Below are positions 31,377 through 38,772 of a DNA stretch of 38,818 nucleotides, piece after piece. Location: the NCBI GenBank assembly GCA_910585665.1, contig CAJUFI010000040.1, positions 1 through 38,818 of the forward strand. The letters run 5' to 3'. Each line of letters opens with the position of its first letter. The stretch's first letter is position 1. Both the position numbers and the translations under genes were made by a program. The notes beneath the pieces were generated by a model that had not been told where the DNA came from, did no database searches, and saw nothing but the letters and a program-made list of their open reading frames with translations. This DNA comes from an uncultured Acetatifactor sp. Its GTDB lineage: Bacteria; Bacillota; Clostridia; Lachnospirales; Lachnospiraceae.

Positions 31377-32378
31377 ATGTCCTCTTTATGGAGCGGAAAA
31401 AATAAAATGAAACTGTCAACCAAGAAAAGAAAACCTTCTCCGACACATCATAAATATTTTCCGGAATCTGCCCAGAGTCCGGAAGCTTCCCGGGATGTCT
31501 GCACAGGCAGGCTGTCCGTCATACGCCGTTTCATAGAGAGGACATCACTGTTCGCCTCTCTTTCCCGAGGGGTGAAGGCCGGAATGACAGTGGAGGCGTC
31601 CGTTGCCCTTCCGCTATTCCTGTTCTTTTTCTTCCATTTGGGATGCGCCATAGAGATGATCCGCTTACAGGGCAATCTACAGCTTGCGCTGTGGCAGGTG
31701 GGAAGCAAAATGGCCGTATACGGTTATGTGATGGACAGCGGAGAGGCGCCGGAGAGCAGTGAAGGTTGGTGGAAGGATCTGGCGGGGGCGGTGATTTCCG
31801 CCACTTATGTGAAAGGGCAAATCGTGGATGCCGCGGGAGCGGATTATCTGAATGCCTCGCCCCTGACAGATGGGACAGGCAGCCTGCAGCTGTGGGAAAG
31901 CGATATATTTGGCCCGGACGATGAGATGGATATCATCGTCACTTATTCCGTATCTCCCTGGGCGCGGCTGGTGGGTTTTTCGGCCTTTCGGATGGCGAAC
32001 CGATATTACGGGCATATCTGGAACGGATATGGCCTGTCCGATTCCGGAGACACAGAGGAAAACGTGCAGACGGTCTATGTCACGGAGACCGGGACAGTGT
32101 ACCACATAAGCACGGAATGCACGCACCTGAATCTTTCAGTGCGGAGCGTTCTGGCGTTTGACATCGATAATTGGCGCAATCAGGGGGGAGGCCGATACTA
32201 TCCCTGCGGTAAATGCGCCGGCGGAGCCCTTGTGCCGAATGTCTTCTACATCACAGAGGAAGGGGATCGTTACCATTACAGTGCAGATTGTTCAGGGCTG
32301 AAAAGAACGACATCTTCCATGACGCTGGAACAGGCTTTGGACGCAGGATACCGCCCCTGCAGCCGCTGTGGGAGATGA
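31377..32378 (+). CDS. TadE-like pseudopilin with two CHCC repeats
   Basis: A 333-residue protein. An unusually long cytoplasmic N-terminus of about 68 residues precedes a TadE-type leader and helix (KAGMTVEASVALPLFLFFFF). An extracytoplasmic region of about 140 residues follows. The C-terminus has two copies of a YxTxxGxxYH-x4-C ... C-x2-C unit: His243, Cys248, Cys277, Cys280 and His300, Cys305, Cys328, Cys331. Each set could hold one zinc ion or form disulfides. The start at 31377 has AGGTG seven bases upstream; 31371 is an in-frame alternative. Pseudopilins of this type prime or tip the pilus; the C-terminal domain might bind a ligand. Confidence 0.8.
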   Translation: MSSLWSGKNKMKLSTKKRKPSPTHHKYFPESAQSPEASRDVCTGRLSVIRRFIERTSLFASLSRGVKAGMTVEASVALPLFLFFFFHLGCAIEMIRLQGNLQLALWQVGSKMAVYGYVMDSGEAPESSEGWWKDLAGAVISATYVKGQIVDAAGADYLNASPLTDGTGSLQLWESDIFGPDDEMDIIVTYSVSPWARLVGFSAFRMANRYYGHIWNGYGLSDSGDTEENVQTVYVTETGTVYHISTECTHLNLSVRSVLAFDIDNWRNQGGGRYYPCGKCAGGALVPNVFYITEEGDRYHYSADCSGLKRTTSSMTLEQALDAGYRPCSRCGR

Positions 32379-32437
32379 TAGGAACCGGCGGCGCAAAGGA
32401 ACGGCGGAATATGCCGGGAAGCATTTGGAGGGAGACT

Positions 32438-32848
32438 ATGTGGATTTTGGTAGGTATGACTGGCTGGCTGGTGGTGTCCAGCGTGATGGATATCAGGTCG
32501 CGCAGGCTGCCGATTTGGATGCTTGCGCTGGGAGGCGGCTTGTCCGTGGCGTCTGTTCTCTGCCAGGAAAGCGGGTATGTTGAAATCTTGCGGGGAGCGA
32601 TGCCTGGGCTTATGCTTCTGGTGATAGCTTTTGCTACGAAAAAGGCAGGCTACGGAGACGGTATCGTGCTTGCTTTTCTGGGAATGGTCCTGGGAAGAGA
32701 GAAGGGGCTGCTGCTTTTTGGGCTGGGATTGTTTTTGGCGGCCTTTTGCTCCCTGGTGCTGCTTGCCCTGCGGAAAGCCGGGAGAAATACGGGGATTCCT
32801 TTTCTGCCTTTTTTGACGGTGGCGTGGATTGTCGTTTTAAAGCTTTAG
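32438..32848 (+). CDS. Second, minimal prepilin peptidase (A24 family)
   Basis: A 136-residue polytopic membrane protein. It keeps both A24 aspartates: Asp18 in MDIRSRRLP and Asp74 in GYGDG (GxGD). It is shorter than the peptidase at 24670 and not closely similar to it. The start at 32438 follows GGAGGGAG; an ATG at 32411 would add nine residues. It lies between two TadE-like genes, which suggests it serves these pseudopilins while the first enzyme serves the Flp pilin, though this is only positional reasoning. Confidence 0.8.
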   Translation: MWILVGMTGWLVVSSVMDIRSRRLPIWMLALGGGLSVASVLCQESGYVEILRGAMPGLMLLVIAFATKKAGYGDGIVLAFLGMVLGREKGLLLFGLGLFLAAFCSLVLLALRKAGRNTGIPFLPFLTVAWIVVLKL

Positions 32849-32860
32849 GGAGGTTGACAT

Positions 32861-33352
32861 ATGACAAGGAAGCGGGTTTGTAGTCTCTTTCGAAGAGCGG
32901 GAGAGGATATGGAAAAAAAGAACGCGTATTTTACGGTGGAAGCGGCGTTAGTGCTTCCGATAGTGATAGCGGCGCTGCTTTTTGTCATCTATATGATGCT
33001 GTTCCAATATGACAGGTGCCTGTTGGAGCAGGACATGGGCGCAATTGCCCTGTGGGGGGCTCTGGTGGACGCTTCCGATGCGGAGGATATGGAGCGGAAG
33101 ACGCAGGGGAGATTGGGGGAATTATATAGAGAGAAATATGTGGCCTGGAAAATCACGCAGTTAGAGGCAATATTAGACGGAAATAAGTTTCGCGTGAAGG
33201 GCGCAGGCCAGCTTACATTTCCGGTGCCGGAATGGAATATCTGGAGCGCGGAGAATGTGTGGGGGACGGAAGCGGATTACAGCTATAACCGAATGTCGCC
33301 GGTGGATTTTATCCGGCTGTGCCACAAGTTCGAGGAATATGCGGGGAGGTAG
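32861..33352 (+). CDS. TadE-like pseudopilin
   Basis: A 163-residue protein with a leader and hydrophobic helix NAYFTVEAALVLPIVIAALL, where Glu would be at +5 after cleavage behind Ala. The extracytoplasmic part is about 110 residues with no known motif. GGGAGG stands before the ATG at 32861; a second ATG at 32909, preceded by GGGAGAGG, would give the short leader more usual for this class. It is probably a minor pilus component, cleaved by the peptidase encoded 12 bp upstream. Confidence 0.82.
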   Translation: MTRKRVCSLFRRAGEDMEKKNAYFTVEAALVLPIVIAALLFVIYMMLFQYDRCLLEQDMGAIALWGALVDASDAEDMERKTQGRLGELYREKYVAWKITQLEAILDGNKFRVKGAGQLTFPVPEWNIWSAENVWGTEADYSYNRMSPVDFIRLCHKFEEYAGR

Positions 33353-33359
33353 AAGTATC

Positions 33360-34514
33360 GTGTTGAATATAGAATATGTGAGAAGCCTGAATTGCAATTA
33401 TGAAAGGATTCTGTTGGACCATATGCCGGAGGAGAACAGATATCAATATAGCATTCTTGGCAGATGCCAGATTCGAGGTTTGCTTCCGTGCAGCCTTCGC
33501 TATATTGATGGGCGCGCTTATCTCTATTACGACATTTCATCCAGGCAGAATATGGCGCTTTTGTATGGGAACCGCTGCATTACCAGGGAGTGGGTCAAAG
33601 ATTTCATGTGGAGCATGAAGCGCGTCCAGCAGGAGCTTGGGAGATTTCTTTTGGACATGGGCAATGTGCTCTGGTATCCGGAGCATATTTTCCAGGAACT
33701 GGAGAAGAATGTGTTCTCTTTTCTTTATGTTCCCTATTACAATGGGGAAAGCGGGTTCATGAAGCTGATGGAGTTCTGGGTGGAACATATTGACTACAAT
33801 GACGAGGGGCTTGTGGACTGTGTCTATCGCATGTATGAGCGCCTGGAGCGCAACGGGGAGATTTATCTGCACGCACAGATTTTCGAGGATGCGGAATGCC
33901 TGGAAAAGACAAAGATGCCGGAGCTGGTGTGTACCGTTCTGGAGGAGACGGTGGTGGAAGATGTCAAGGAAGACATATCCGTAGCTGTGCCGGTCGCGGA
34001 AACCGGGACGGATAAGCCGCAGATAGAGGAAAAACCGGCCAAAACCGGCAAAAGGGGAATCCGGGGGATACTGGAGGGGAAGAGGAGCCGGGGGCAGAAG
34101 GCGAGAGAGGATTACAGGCAGTCAATGCAGCGGACCATGACAGGCTATGCGGTTGCGGAAAAAGCCCCTTACGAAGAACCCTACGGGCAGACGGTATACA
34201 TCGAAGACAAGCCGGAACTGCCGCAGCAGCCCCACAGGCTGCTCACGCCGGAGGGGAAATTGCTTGTAAGCCTGGACCAGCCAAGCCTGTCCATAGGAAA
34301 GAAAAAAGAAGAGGTGGACCTGGTGCTGAAGGATGCCTCTGTCAGCAGAATTCATGCCCGCATCATCACGGAAGAAGGAAATGCGTACCTGGAAGACCTG
34401 AACTCCACAAACGGAACCTTCCAGAACGGCCTGCGGATGCAGCCATATGAAAAAAGAAAACTGGAAGAAGGAGATGAAATAAAGTTCGGAAAAGTGGTTT
34501 TTATTTTTCGATAG
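33360..34514 (+). CDS. DUF6382-FHA domain protein
   Basis: A 384-residue cytoplasmic protein. Residues 1 to about 180 form the N-terminal domain often called DUF6382 (NYERILLDHMPEENRYQYSI, GRAYLYYDISSRQNM). About 200-290 is a charged linker. The last 85 residues are an FHA domain with SIGKKKEEVDLVLKDASVSR, the conserved SRIHARI and LNSTNGTFQNG, which bind phosphothreonine peptides. GTG at 33360 is the likely start, nine bases after GGGGAGGT; the open frame reaches further 5' but overlaps the previous gene. It closes the Tad operon and points to control of the pilus by Ser/Thr phosphorylation. No kinase is in the window. Confidence 0.88.
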   Translation: MLNIEYVRSLNCNYERILLDHMPEENRYQYSILGRCQIRGLLPCSLRYIDGRAYLYYDISSRQNMALLYGNRCITREWVKDFMWSMKRVQQELGRFLLDMGNVLWYPEHIFQELEKNVFSFLYVPYYNGESGFMKLMEFWVEHIDYNDEGLVDCVYRMYERLERNGEIYLHAQIFEDAECLEKTKMPELVCTVLEETVVEDVKEDISVAVPVAETGTDKPQIEEKPAKTGKRGIRGILEGKRSRGQKAREDYRQSMQRTMTGYAVAEKAPYEEPYGQTVYIEDKPELPQQPHRLLTPEGKLLVSLDQPSLSIGKKKEEVDLVLKDASVSRIHARIITEEGNAYLEDLNSTNGTFQNGLRMQPYEKRKLEEGDEIKFGKVVFIFR

Positions 34515-34525
34515 GGCAATACTGA

Positions 34526-34554
34526 TTGAAAAGCGGATGGAACTATGCTAGAAT
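34526..34554 (+). promoter_or_regulatory. Promoter of the rhomboid gene
   Basis: TTGAAA (34526-34531), 17 bases, TAGAAT (34549-34554). It starts 11 bases after the FHA gene stop. Transcription near 34561 leads directly to an AGGAGG at 34579-34584. Confidence 0.7.
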
Positions 34555-34594
34555 CAATGTAGCGGGAAAGCGATGGTTAGGAGGAAAGAGATTC

Positions 34595-35185
34595 TTGCGG
34601 TCATTGAAGTTCCAACCTATTGTGAGCACGATGCTGGTGACTGTTAATGCAGTTGTGTTTGTTCTGTGCCATTTCACGGATGAATTATATGAGGCGGGCG
34701 TGCTGGATGTGTACAGTGTGCTGGCGCAGAAAGAGTACGGCCGGATTTTATGGTCCATGTTCCTTCACAGCGGGCTGAGCCATCTTTTCAATAATATGAT
34801 GATACTGTTCTTTTTGGGATCCATGATTGAAAAAGAGGTGGGGCATGTCTTTTATGCGGCGGCGTATTTTCTCTCGGGCATCGGCGGGAATATCCTGTCT
34901 CTTTTGTCGAGAGCGCTGCAGGGCGATCCGACGGCTTCCCTGGGGGCCAGCGGTGCGGTGTTCGGACTGGACGGGGTCTTGCTGGCCATGGTGCTGTTTT
35001 CTGGCAGAGAGATGGAGAACGTGACGCCGGCCAGAGTGCTGTTGATGATAGCGTATTCCCTGTACAGCGGTTTTACAGGACAGAATATCGACAATGTGGC
35101 TCATGTAGGCGGACTGCTCACAGGTTTCCTGGCGGCCAGCGCCATATGCCTTTTCCGGCGTCTGCGTGGGAGGAGAGGGGATTGA
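34595..35185 (+). CDS. Rhomboid family intramembrane serine protease
   Basis: A 196-residue polytopic membrane protein of the rhomboid family. The catalytic Ser119 is in LGASGAVFG and the catalytic His170 in NVAHVGG; HSGLSHLFNNMMIL is the conserved His/Asn region of helix 2. Rhomboids cut transmembrane helices within the bilayer. The TTG at 34595 is preferred because AGGAGG lies ten bases before it and the promoter at 34526 would start RNA at about 34561; the open frame before that is on the promoter itself. Substrates are unknown; proximity to the pilus locus may be accidental. Confidence 0.88.
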   Translation: MRSLKFQPIVSTMLVTVNAVVFVLCHFTDELYEAGVLDVYSVLAQKEYGRILWSMFLHSGLSHLFNNMMILFFLGSMIEKEVGHVFYAAAYFLSGIGGNILSLLSRALQGDPTASLGASGAVFGLDGVLLAMVLFSGREMENVTPARVLLMIAYSLYSGFTGQNIDNVAHVGGLLTGFLAASAICLFRRLRGRRGD

Positions 35186-35246
35186 TTTGGCCTGGCCCTG
35201 CGGAAAGGGGAGCAGTATATTAGAAAGTGGAATGTGAGGTGCGGTT

Positions 35247-36245
35247 TTGAACATTAATATTTACTATGGCGGCAGAGGAATCATTGACGATCCGACTTTA
35301 TTCGTCATCAATAAAATGCAGGAGATTTTGGAGGAGCTGAGGGTCAATGTCACCCGCTATAATTTGTATGAGTGCAAGAATACCATATCCATGCTGCCGC
35401 AGACTCTGAAGAATGCTGACGGCGTGATTTTGGCCACTACGGTGGAATGGTACGGTATCGGAGGCTATATGTATCAGTTCCTTGACGCCTGCTGGCTCTT
35501 TGGCGACAAGGAAAAAATAGCGGAAATCTACATGTGCCCGGTAGTCATGTCCACCACTTACGGAGAGCGGGAAGCGAAGCTGAACCTATCCACGGCGTGG
35601 GAGATTCTGGGCGGGCTGCCGTGCAGCGGAATCTGCGGCTATATAGAGAATACTGTCACGCTGGAGATGAATGAGCAGTACATCGGCATTATCGAGAAGA
35701 AAGCGGAGAACATGTACCGCTCGATCAATCAGCACATAGCCTGCTTCCCAGCCAGCAACCAGGCGGTAAAGCAAAAAATCGCGGTTCCCAAGAGCAACAA
35801 CCTGACGCCCCAGGAGACAGAACAGCTGTCGGAATATGTGTCCGACGACAGCTATGTGCAGCGCCAGAAGCAGGATATCCGGGAACTGACCAGTTTGTTC
35901 CGGGATATGCTCAGCGAAGAGGAGATGGACAATGAGGAGGAATATCTGGCGGCTTTTCGCAGGGCATTCAGGTCACAGGCAGATTTCAGCGCCGATTATT
36001 CCTTTGATATAGAAGAGAAAAAGAAGAAGCTGATTGTTTCGGTGCAGGGGCCTTCCCTGGAGTGCGGCTATGGCGTCTCGGAGAAGCCGGACATAGAGAT
36101 GCAGCTGGGGAGGGCGGCCATGGAAGACATTGTGAACGGCAGGATGACCTTTCAAAGGGCCTTTATGTCCGGTTCAATGAAGGCAAAGGGCGATTTCAAG
36201 ACTTTAAGGATGCTTGACCAGTTATTTGATTTCGAGGAGAAGTGA
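35247..36245 (+). CDS. Flavodoxin/FMN-reductase-like and SCP2 domain fusion
   Basis: A 332-residue cytoplasmic protein. Residues 1 to about 180 resemble NADPH-dependent FMN reductases/flavodoxins (NINIYYGGRGIIDDPTLFVI, ADGVILATTVEWYGIGGYMYQFLDAC, a typical flavin loop). About 195-225 is a charged linker. About 230-332 is an SCP2-like lipid-binding domain (SADYSFDIEEKKKKLIVSVQ, GRMTFQRAFMSGSMKAKGDF). The TTG start has GAGGTG upstream. The pair suggests redox chemistry on a hydrophobic ligand, but the reaction is not known. A palindromic repeat follows its stop. Confidence 0.75.
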   Translation: MNINIYYGGRGIIDDPTLFVINKMQEILEELRVNVTRYNLYECKNTISMLPQTLKNADGVILATTVEWYGIGGYMYQFLDACWLFGDKEKIAEIYMCPVVMSTTYGEREAKLNLSTAWEILGGLPCSGICGYIENTVTLEMNEQYIGIIEKKAENMYRSINQHIACFPASNQAVKQKIAVPKSNNLTPQETEQLSEYVSDDSYVQRQKQDIRELTSLFRDMLSEEEMDNEEEYLAAFRRAFRSQADFSADYSFDIEEKKKKLIVSVQGPSLECGYGVSEKPDIEMQLGRAAMEDIVNGRMTFQRAFMSGSMKAKGDFKTLRMLDQLFDFEEK

Positions 36246-36256
36246 TGGCCGGTGCA

Positions 36257-36363
36257 TAAGGAATTGCCTACAAATAACTGATGCGAATTTATGGCCGTTT
36301 TCCTTGTATTTCCAGGATTTCTCCTAAACAAGTTGCATCAGTTATTTTCCGACAGTTCCTAAG
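36257..36363. repeat. Palindromic repeat copy 5
   Basis: A 107 bp copy in the same orientation as that at 4276, from TAAGGAATTGCCTACAAATA to TTTTCCGACAGTTCCTAAG. The long stem AACTGATGC/GCATCAGTT is intact; the small inner AGCC/GGCT stem is lost (GGCC against GGAT). It lies 11 bp after one stop codon and ends 26 bp before the HIT start codon. Confidence 0.85.
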
Positions 36364-36388
36364 AAAACACAGGATAGGAGCGCTGAAT

Positions 36389-36799
36389 ATGAAAAAGGAC
36401 AATTGTATTTTCTGTAAGATTGCGAACGGAGAGATTCCGTCGAAGACTTTGTATGAGGATGGGGAGTTCCGGGTGATTCTTGACCTGGGACCTGCCACGA
36501 AAGGGCATGCGCTGATTTTGCCAAAGGAACATGCGGACAATCTGTGCGATTTGCCCAGGGAGACAGCATCAAAGGTACTTGTGCTGGCCCAGGAGATGGC
36601 ATCGACCATGATGGAGAAGCTTCACTGCGATGGACTCAATCTGGTACAGAATAACGGTGAGGCAGCCGGGCAGACCGTGACACATTTTCATCTGCACATG
36701 ATTCCGAGGTACCGGGATGACGGCCAGAGCATCAATTGGACACCGGGAAAGCCGACTCAGGAGGCGTTGGAGGAGATAAGGCGGCAGATTGTGGAATAG
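36389..36799 (+). CDS. HIT family nucleotide-binding protein
   Basis: A 136-residue histidine triad protein. It begins with the zinc/CxxC-like DNCIFCKIANGEIPS and ends the core with HFHLH (His99, His101, His103), the catalytic triad motif of nucleotide hydrolases. Other family marks are ILPKEHADNL and NNGEAAGQTVTHFH. HIT proteins of the HinT branch hydrolyse adenosine phosphoramidates or acyl-AMP. The start follows ATAGGAG; a longer frame begins inside the palindromic repeat but has no ribosome site. The fumarase alpha gene starts 11 bp after its stop. Confidence 0.93.
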   Translation: MKKDNCIFCKIANGEIPSKTLYEDGEFRVILDLGPATKGHALILPKEHADNLCDLPRETASKVLVLAQEMASTMMEKLHCDGLNLVQNNGEAAGQTVTHFHLHMIPRYRDDGQSINWTPGKPTQEALEEIRRQIVE

Positions 36800-36809
36800 A
36801 GGAGTGGAT

Positions 36810-37652
36810 ATGAGGATACTGAACCTTTCTAAGGTGACGGAAACGGTGAAGGAAATGTGCATAGAAGCAAACCATTTTCTTTCGGAAGATATGGAATGTG
36901 CCCTGCGGACGGCAGCGGAGAAGGAAGAGTCTCCCCTTGGAAAGCAGATATTGGATCAGCTTGGGGAGAATATGAGGATAGCCGGGGCGGACATGATTCC
37001 CATCTGCCAGGACACAGGCATGGCAGTCATATTTATGGAGATTGGGCAGGAGGTGCACTTTGAGGGCGGCATACTGGAAGACGCTGTCAATGAGGGTGTC
37101 AGGCAGGGATACGCGGAAGGATTTCTGCGCAAGTCGGTGGTGAAAGATCCTCTTGTCAGGGAAAATACAAAAGATAACACACCTGCAGTCATCCATTATT
37201 CCATAGTGCCCGGAGAACAGGTGAAAATCACAGTGGCGCCAAAGGGATTCGGCAGCGAGAACATGAGCCGCATATTCATGTTGAAGCCCGCGGACGGCGT
37301 GGAAGGGGTGAGGGAGGCGGTGTTGACAGCGATAGAAGATGCCGGTCCGAATGCCTGTCCGCCCATGGTCGTTGGAGTGGGCATCGGAGGTACCTTTGAA
37401 AAGTGCGCCTTGATGGCGAAGCAGGCATTGACGCGGCCTGTAAACGAGCGTTCGCCGATACCTTATATATGTGAACTGGAAAATGAACTTCTGGAGAGAA
37501 TCAATTGTTCCGGCATCGGCCCGGGAGGACTGGGCGGGACGACCACTGCGCTGGCTGTCAATATCAATACATATCCTACCCATATCGCAGGACTTCCGGT
37601 GGCCGTGAATATCTGCTGCCATGTGAATCGGCATGTGGTGAGATGCGTGTAA
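36810..37652 (+). CDS. Fumarate hydratase class I, alpha subunit
   Basis: A 280-residue N-terminal half of the two-subunit, iron-sulfur class I fumarase, which interconverts fumarate and malate (some relatives use tartrate). Three cysteines likely to hold the [4Fe-4S] cluster are Cys66 (ICQDTGMAVI), Cys183 (NACPPMVVGVGIGG) and Cys233 (INCSGIGPGGLGG). The length is usual. GAGGAG lies before the ATG. The beta subunit follows after 134 bp, an unusually long gap for this pair, in which no promoter is evident. Confidence 0.94.
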   Translation: MRILNLSKVTETVKEMCIEANHFLSEDMECALRTAAEKEESPLGKQILDQLGENMRIAGADMIPICQDTGMAVIFMEIGQEVHFEGGILEDAVNEGVRQGYAEGFLRKSVVKDPLVRENTKDNTPAVIHYSIVPGEQVKITVAPKGFGSENMSRIFMLKPADGVEGVREAVLTAIEDAGPNACPPMVVGVGIGGTFEKCALMAKQALTRPVNERSPIPYICELENELLERINCSGIGPGGLGGTTTALAVNINTYPTHIAGLPVAVNICCHVNRHVVRCV

Positions 37653-37786
37653 GGTTCCGGAAGGCCGCCGAATCTCGATGTTTTGCCCGCAGGTTGCAGG
37701 CGCCCTATCGGGAGTCTTGGCGGGGGCAGGGAAATATTCGGACGCGGGCTGTTTCGGGCGGTTGTGAAAATGTGGAGGCTGAGAGG

Positions 37787-38350
37787 ATGGAAAGACATAT
37801 TGCTGTACCGTTGACCAGTGAGGAGGCGGAAACACTTCATGCGGGGGATTATGTATATCTGACGGGGACTATTTATACGGCCAGGGATGCCGCCCACAAA
37901 AGGATGTACGAAGCGCTTGAGAAAGGGGAACAGCTTCCCCTGGAACTAAAAGACAATGTGATTTATTATATGGGGCCTTCCCCGGCAAGGGAGGGAAGGG
38001 CCATAGGTTCCGCAGGGCCTACCACGGCAAGCCGCATGGACAAATACGCGCCCGTTCTGCTGGATAAGGGACTGCGGGGGATGATTGGAAAGGGACGCCG
38101 CCGCCAAACGGTGAAAGAAGCTATCGTGCGCAACAAAGCGGTATACTTTGCGGCCATAGGAGGTGCGGGAGCACTGCTGTCCCGAGCCATCGTTTCATCG
38201 GAAGTGATAGCATATGATGATTTAGGGACGGAAGCAATCCGCAAGCTACAGGTGAAAGATTTCCCCGTTATTGTGGTGATGGATACCATGGGAAATGACT
38301 TGTATGAGACAGCTTCGCTGCCATACCGACGGGAATTCGCAGAAATATGA
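37787..38350 (+). CDS. Fumarate hydratase class I, beta subunit
   Basis: A 187-residue C-terminal half of class I fumarase/tartrate dehydratase. Recognisable segments are LHAGDYVYLTGTIYTARDAAHKR, YYMGPSP, GSAGPTTASRMDKY (substrate-binding) and IGKGRRRQTV, followed by YFAAIGGAGALLSRAI. It completes the active enzyme with the alpha subunit. The start at 37787 follows GGAGG 12 bases earlier; the open frame runs further back into the alpha gene without support. Confidence 0.94.
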   Translation: MERHIAVPLTSEEAETLHAGDYVYLTGTIYTARDAAHKRMYEALEKGEQLPLELKDNVIYYMGPSPAREGRAIGSAGPTTASRMDKYAPVLLDKGLRGMIGKGRRRQTVKEAIVRNKAVYFAAIGGAGALLSRAIVSSEVIAYDDLGTEAIRKLQVKDFPVIVVMDTMGNDLYETASLPYRREFAEI

Positions 38351-38368
38351 AAAACGTGAAAAAAGTGA

Positions 38369-38397
38369 TTGACAAAAGCGTTTGCCATATGTATAAT
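38369..38397 (+). promoter_or_regulatory. Perfect consensus promoter for tRNA-Ser
   Basis: TTGACA (38369-38374), exactly 17 bases, TATAAT (38392-38397), a full match to the housekeeping consensus. A TGTCAC/GTGACA hairpin (38406-38422) lies at the start of the transcript, before the tRNA. Confidence 0.93.
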
Positions 38398-38455
38398 GAT
38401 ACTTGTGTCACGCAGAGTGACAAAAAGCATATTGGCAAGTATAAGTTCGGATTAA

Positions 38456-38543
38456 GGAGAAATACTCAAGAGGCCGAAGAGGCGCCCCTGCTAAGGGTGT
38501 AGGTCGGGCAACCGGCGCGAGGGTTCAAATCCCTCTTTCTCCG
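38456..38543 (+). tRNA. tRNA-Ser (GCT)
   Basis: An 88-base class II tRNA. The acceptor arms GGAGAAA (38456-38462) and TTTCTCC (38536-38542) pair perfectly, with discriminator G at 38543. The anticodon stem CGCCC/GGGTG encloses CTGCTAA with anticodon GCT, reading AGC/AGT serine codons. A long variable arm (TAGGTCGGGCAACCGGC) and the T-arm GAGGGTTCAAATCCCTC follow. CCA is not encoded. Confidence 0.97.
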
Positions 38544-38556
38544 TGTCATTGCCAAT

Positions 38557-38599
38557 AAAAACGGAAGTGTTGCTCATTCAATGCTTCTGTTTTTCTTTT
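38557..38599 (+). terminator. Terminator of tRNA-Ser
   Basis: AAAAACGGAAGTGTTG (38557-38572) pairs with CAATGCTTCTGTTTTT (38579-38594) over 16 positions with three wobbles and a six-base loop, followed by CTTTT. A strong intrinsic terminator 13 bases after the tRNA. Confidence 0.9.
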
Positions 38600-38647
38600 C
38601 AGCGGCCGGCGCCGCGAAAAAAGTTGAAAAAAATCGCAGATAAGATG

Positions 38648-38676
38648 TTGACAAATGAAAGCAAATATGTTAACAT
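38648..38676 (+). promoter_or_regulatory. Upstream promoter of a tandem pair (P1)
   Basis: TTGACA (38648-38653), 17 bases, TAACAT (38671-38676). A-rich tracts on both sides look like UP elements. It is 96 bases upstream of a second promoter of the same design. Confidence 0.75.
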
Positions 38677-38743
38677 ACAAATCGCCGCGAAAAATGAAGC
38701 TTTTTGGAAAAAGAAACAAATTAAAAAAATTCCAAAAAAGCTG

Positions 38744-38772
38744 TTGACAAAAGCGATGACATGTGATATCCT
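38744..38772 (+). promoter_or_regulatory. Downstream promoter of a tandem pair (P2), likely rRNA operon
   Basis: TTGACA (38744-38749), 17 bases, TATCCT (38767-38772), preceded by an A-rich tract. The transcript begins near 38779 with a GCCG/CGGC hairpin and then AGCACCTTGACAAA at the window edge, a phrase that resembles the leader of clostridial rRNA operons. The gene itself lies outside the window. Confidence 0.7.

Noticed and set aside
37653..37786. Small gene between the two fumarase subunits
   Set aside because: No frame with a ribosome site is contained there; the gap is merely long for this pair.
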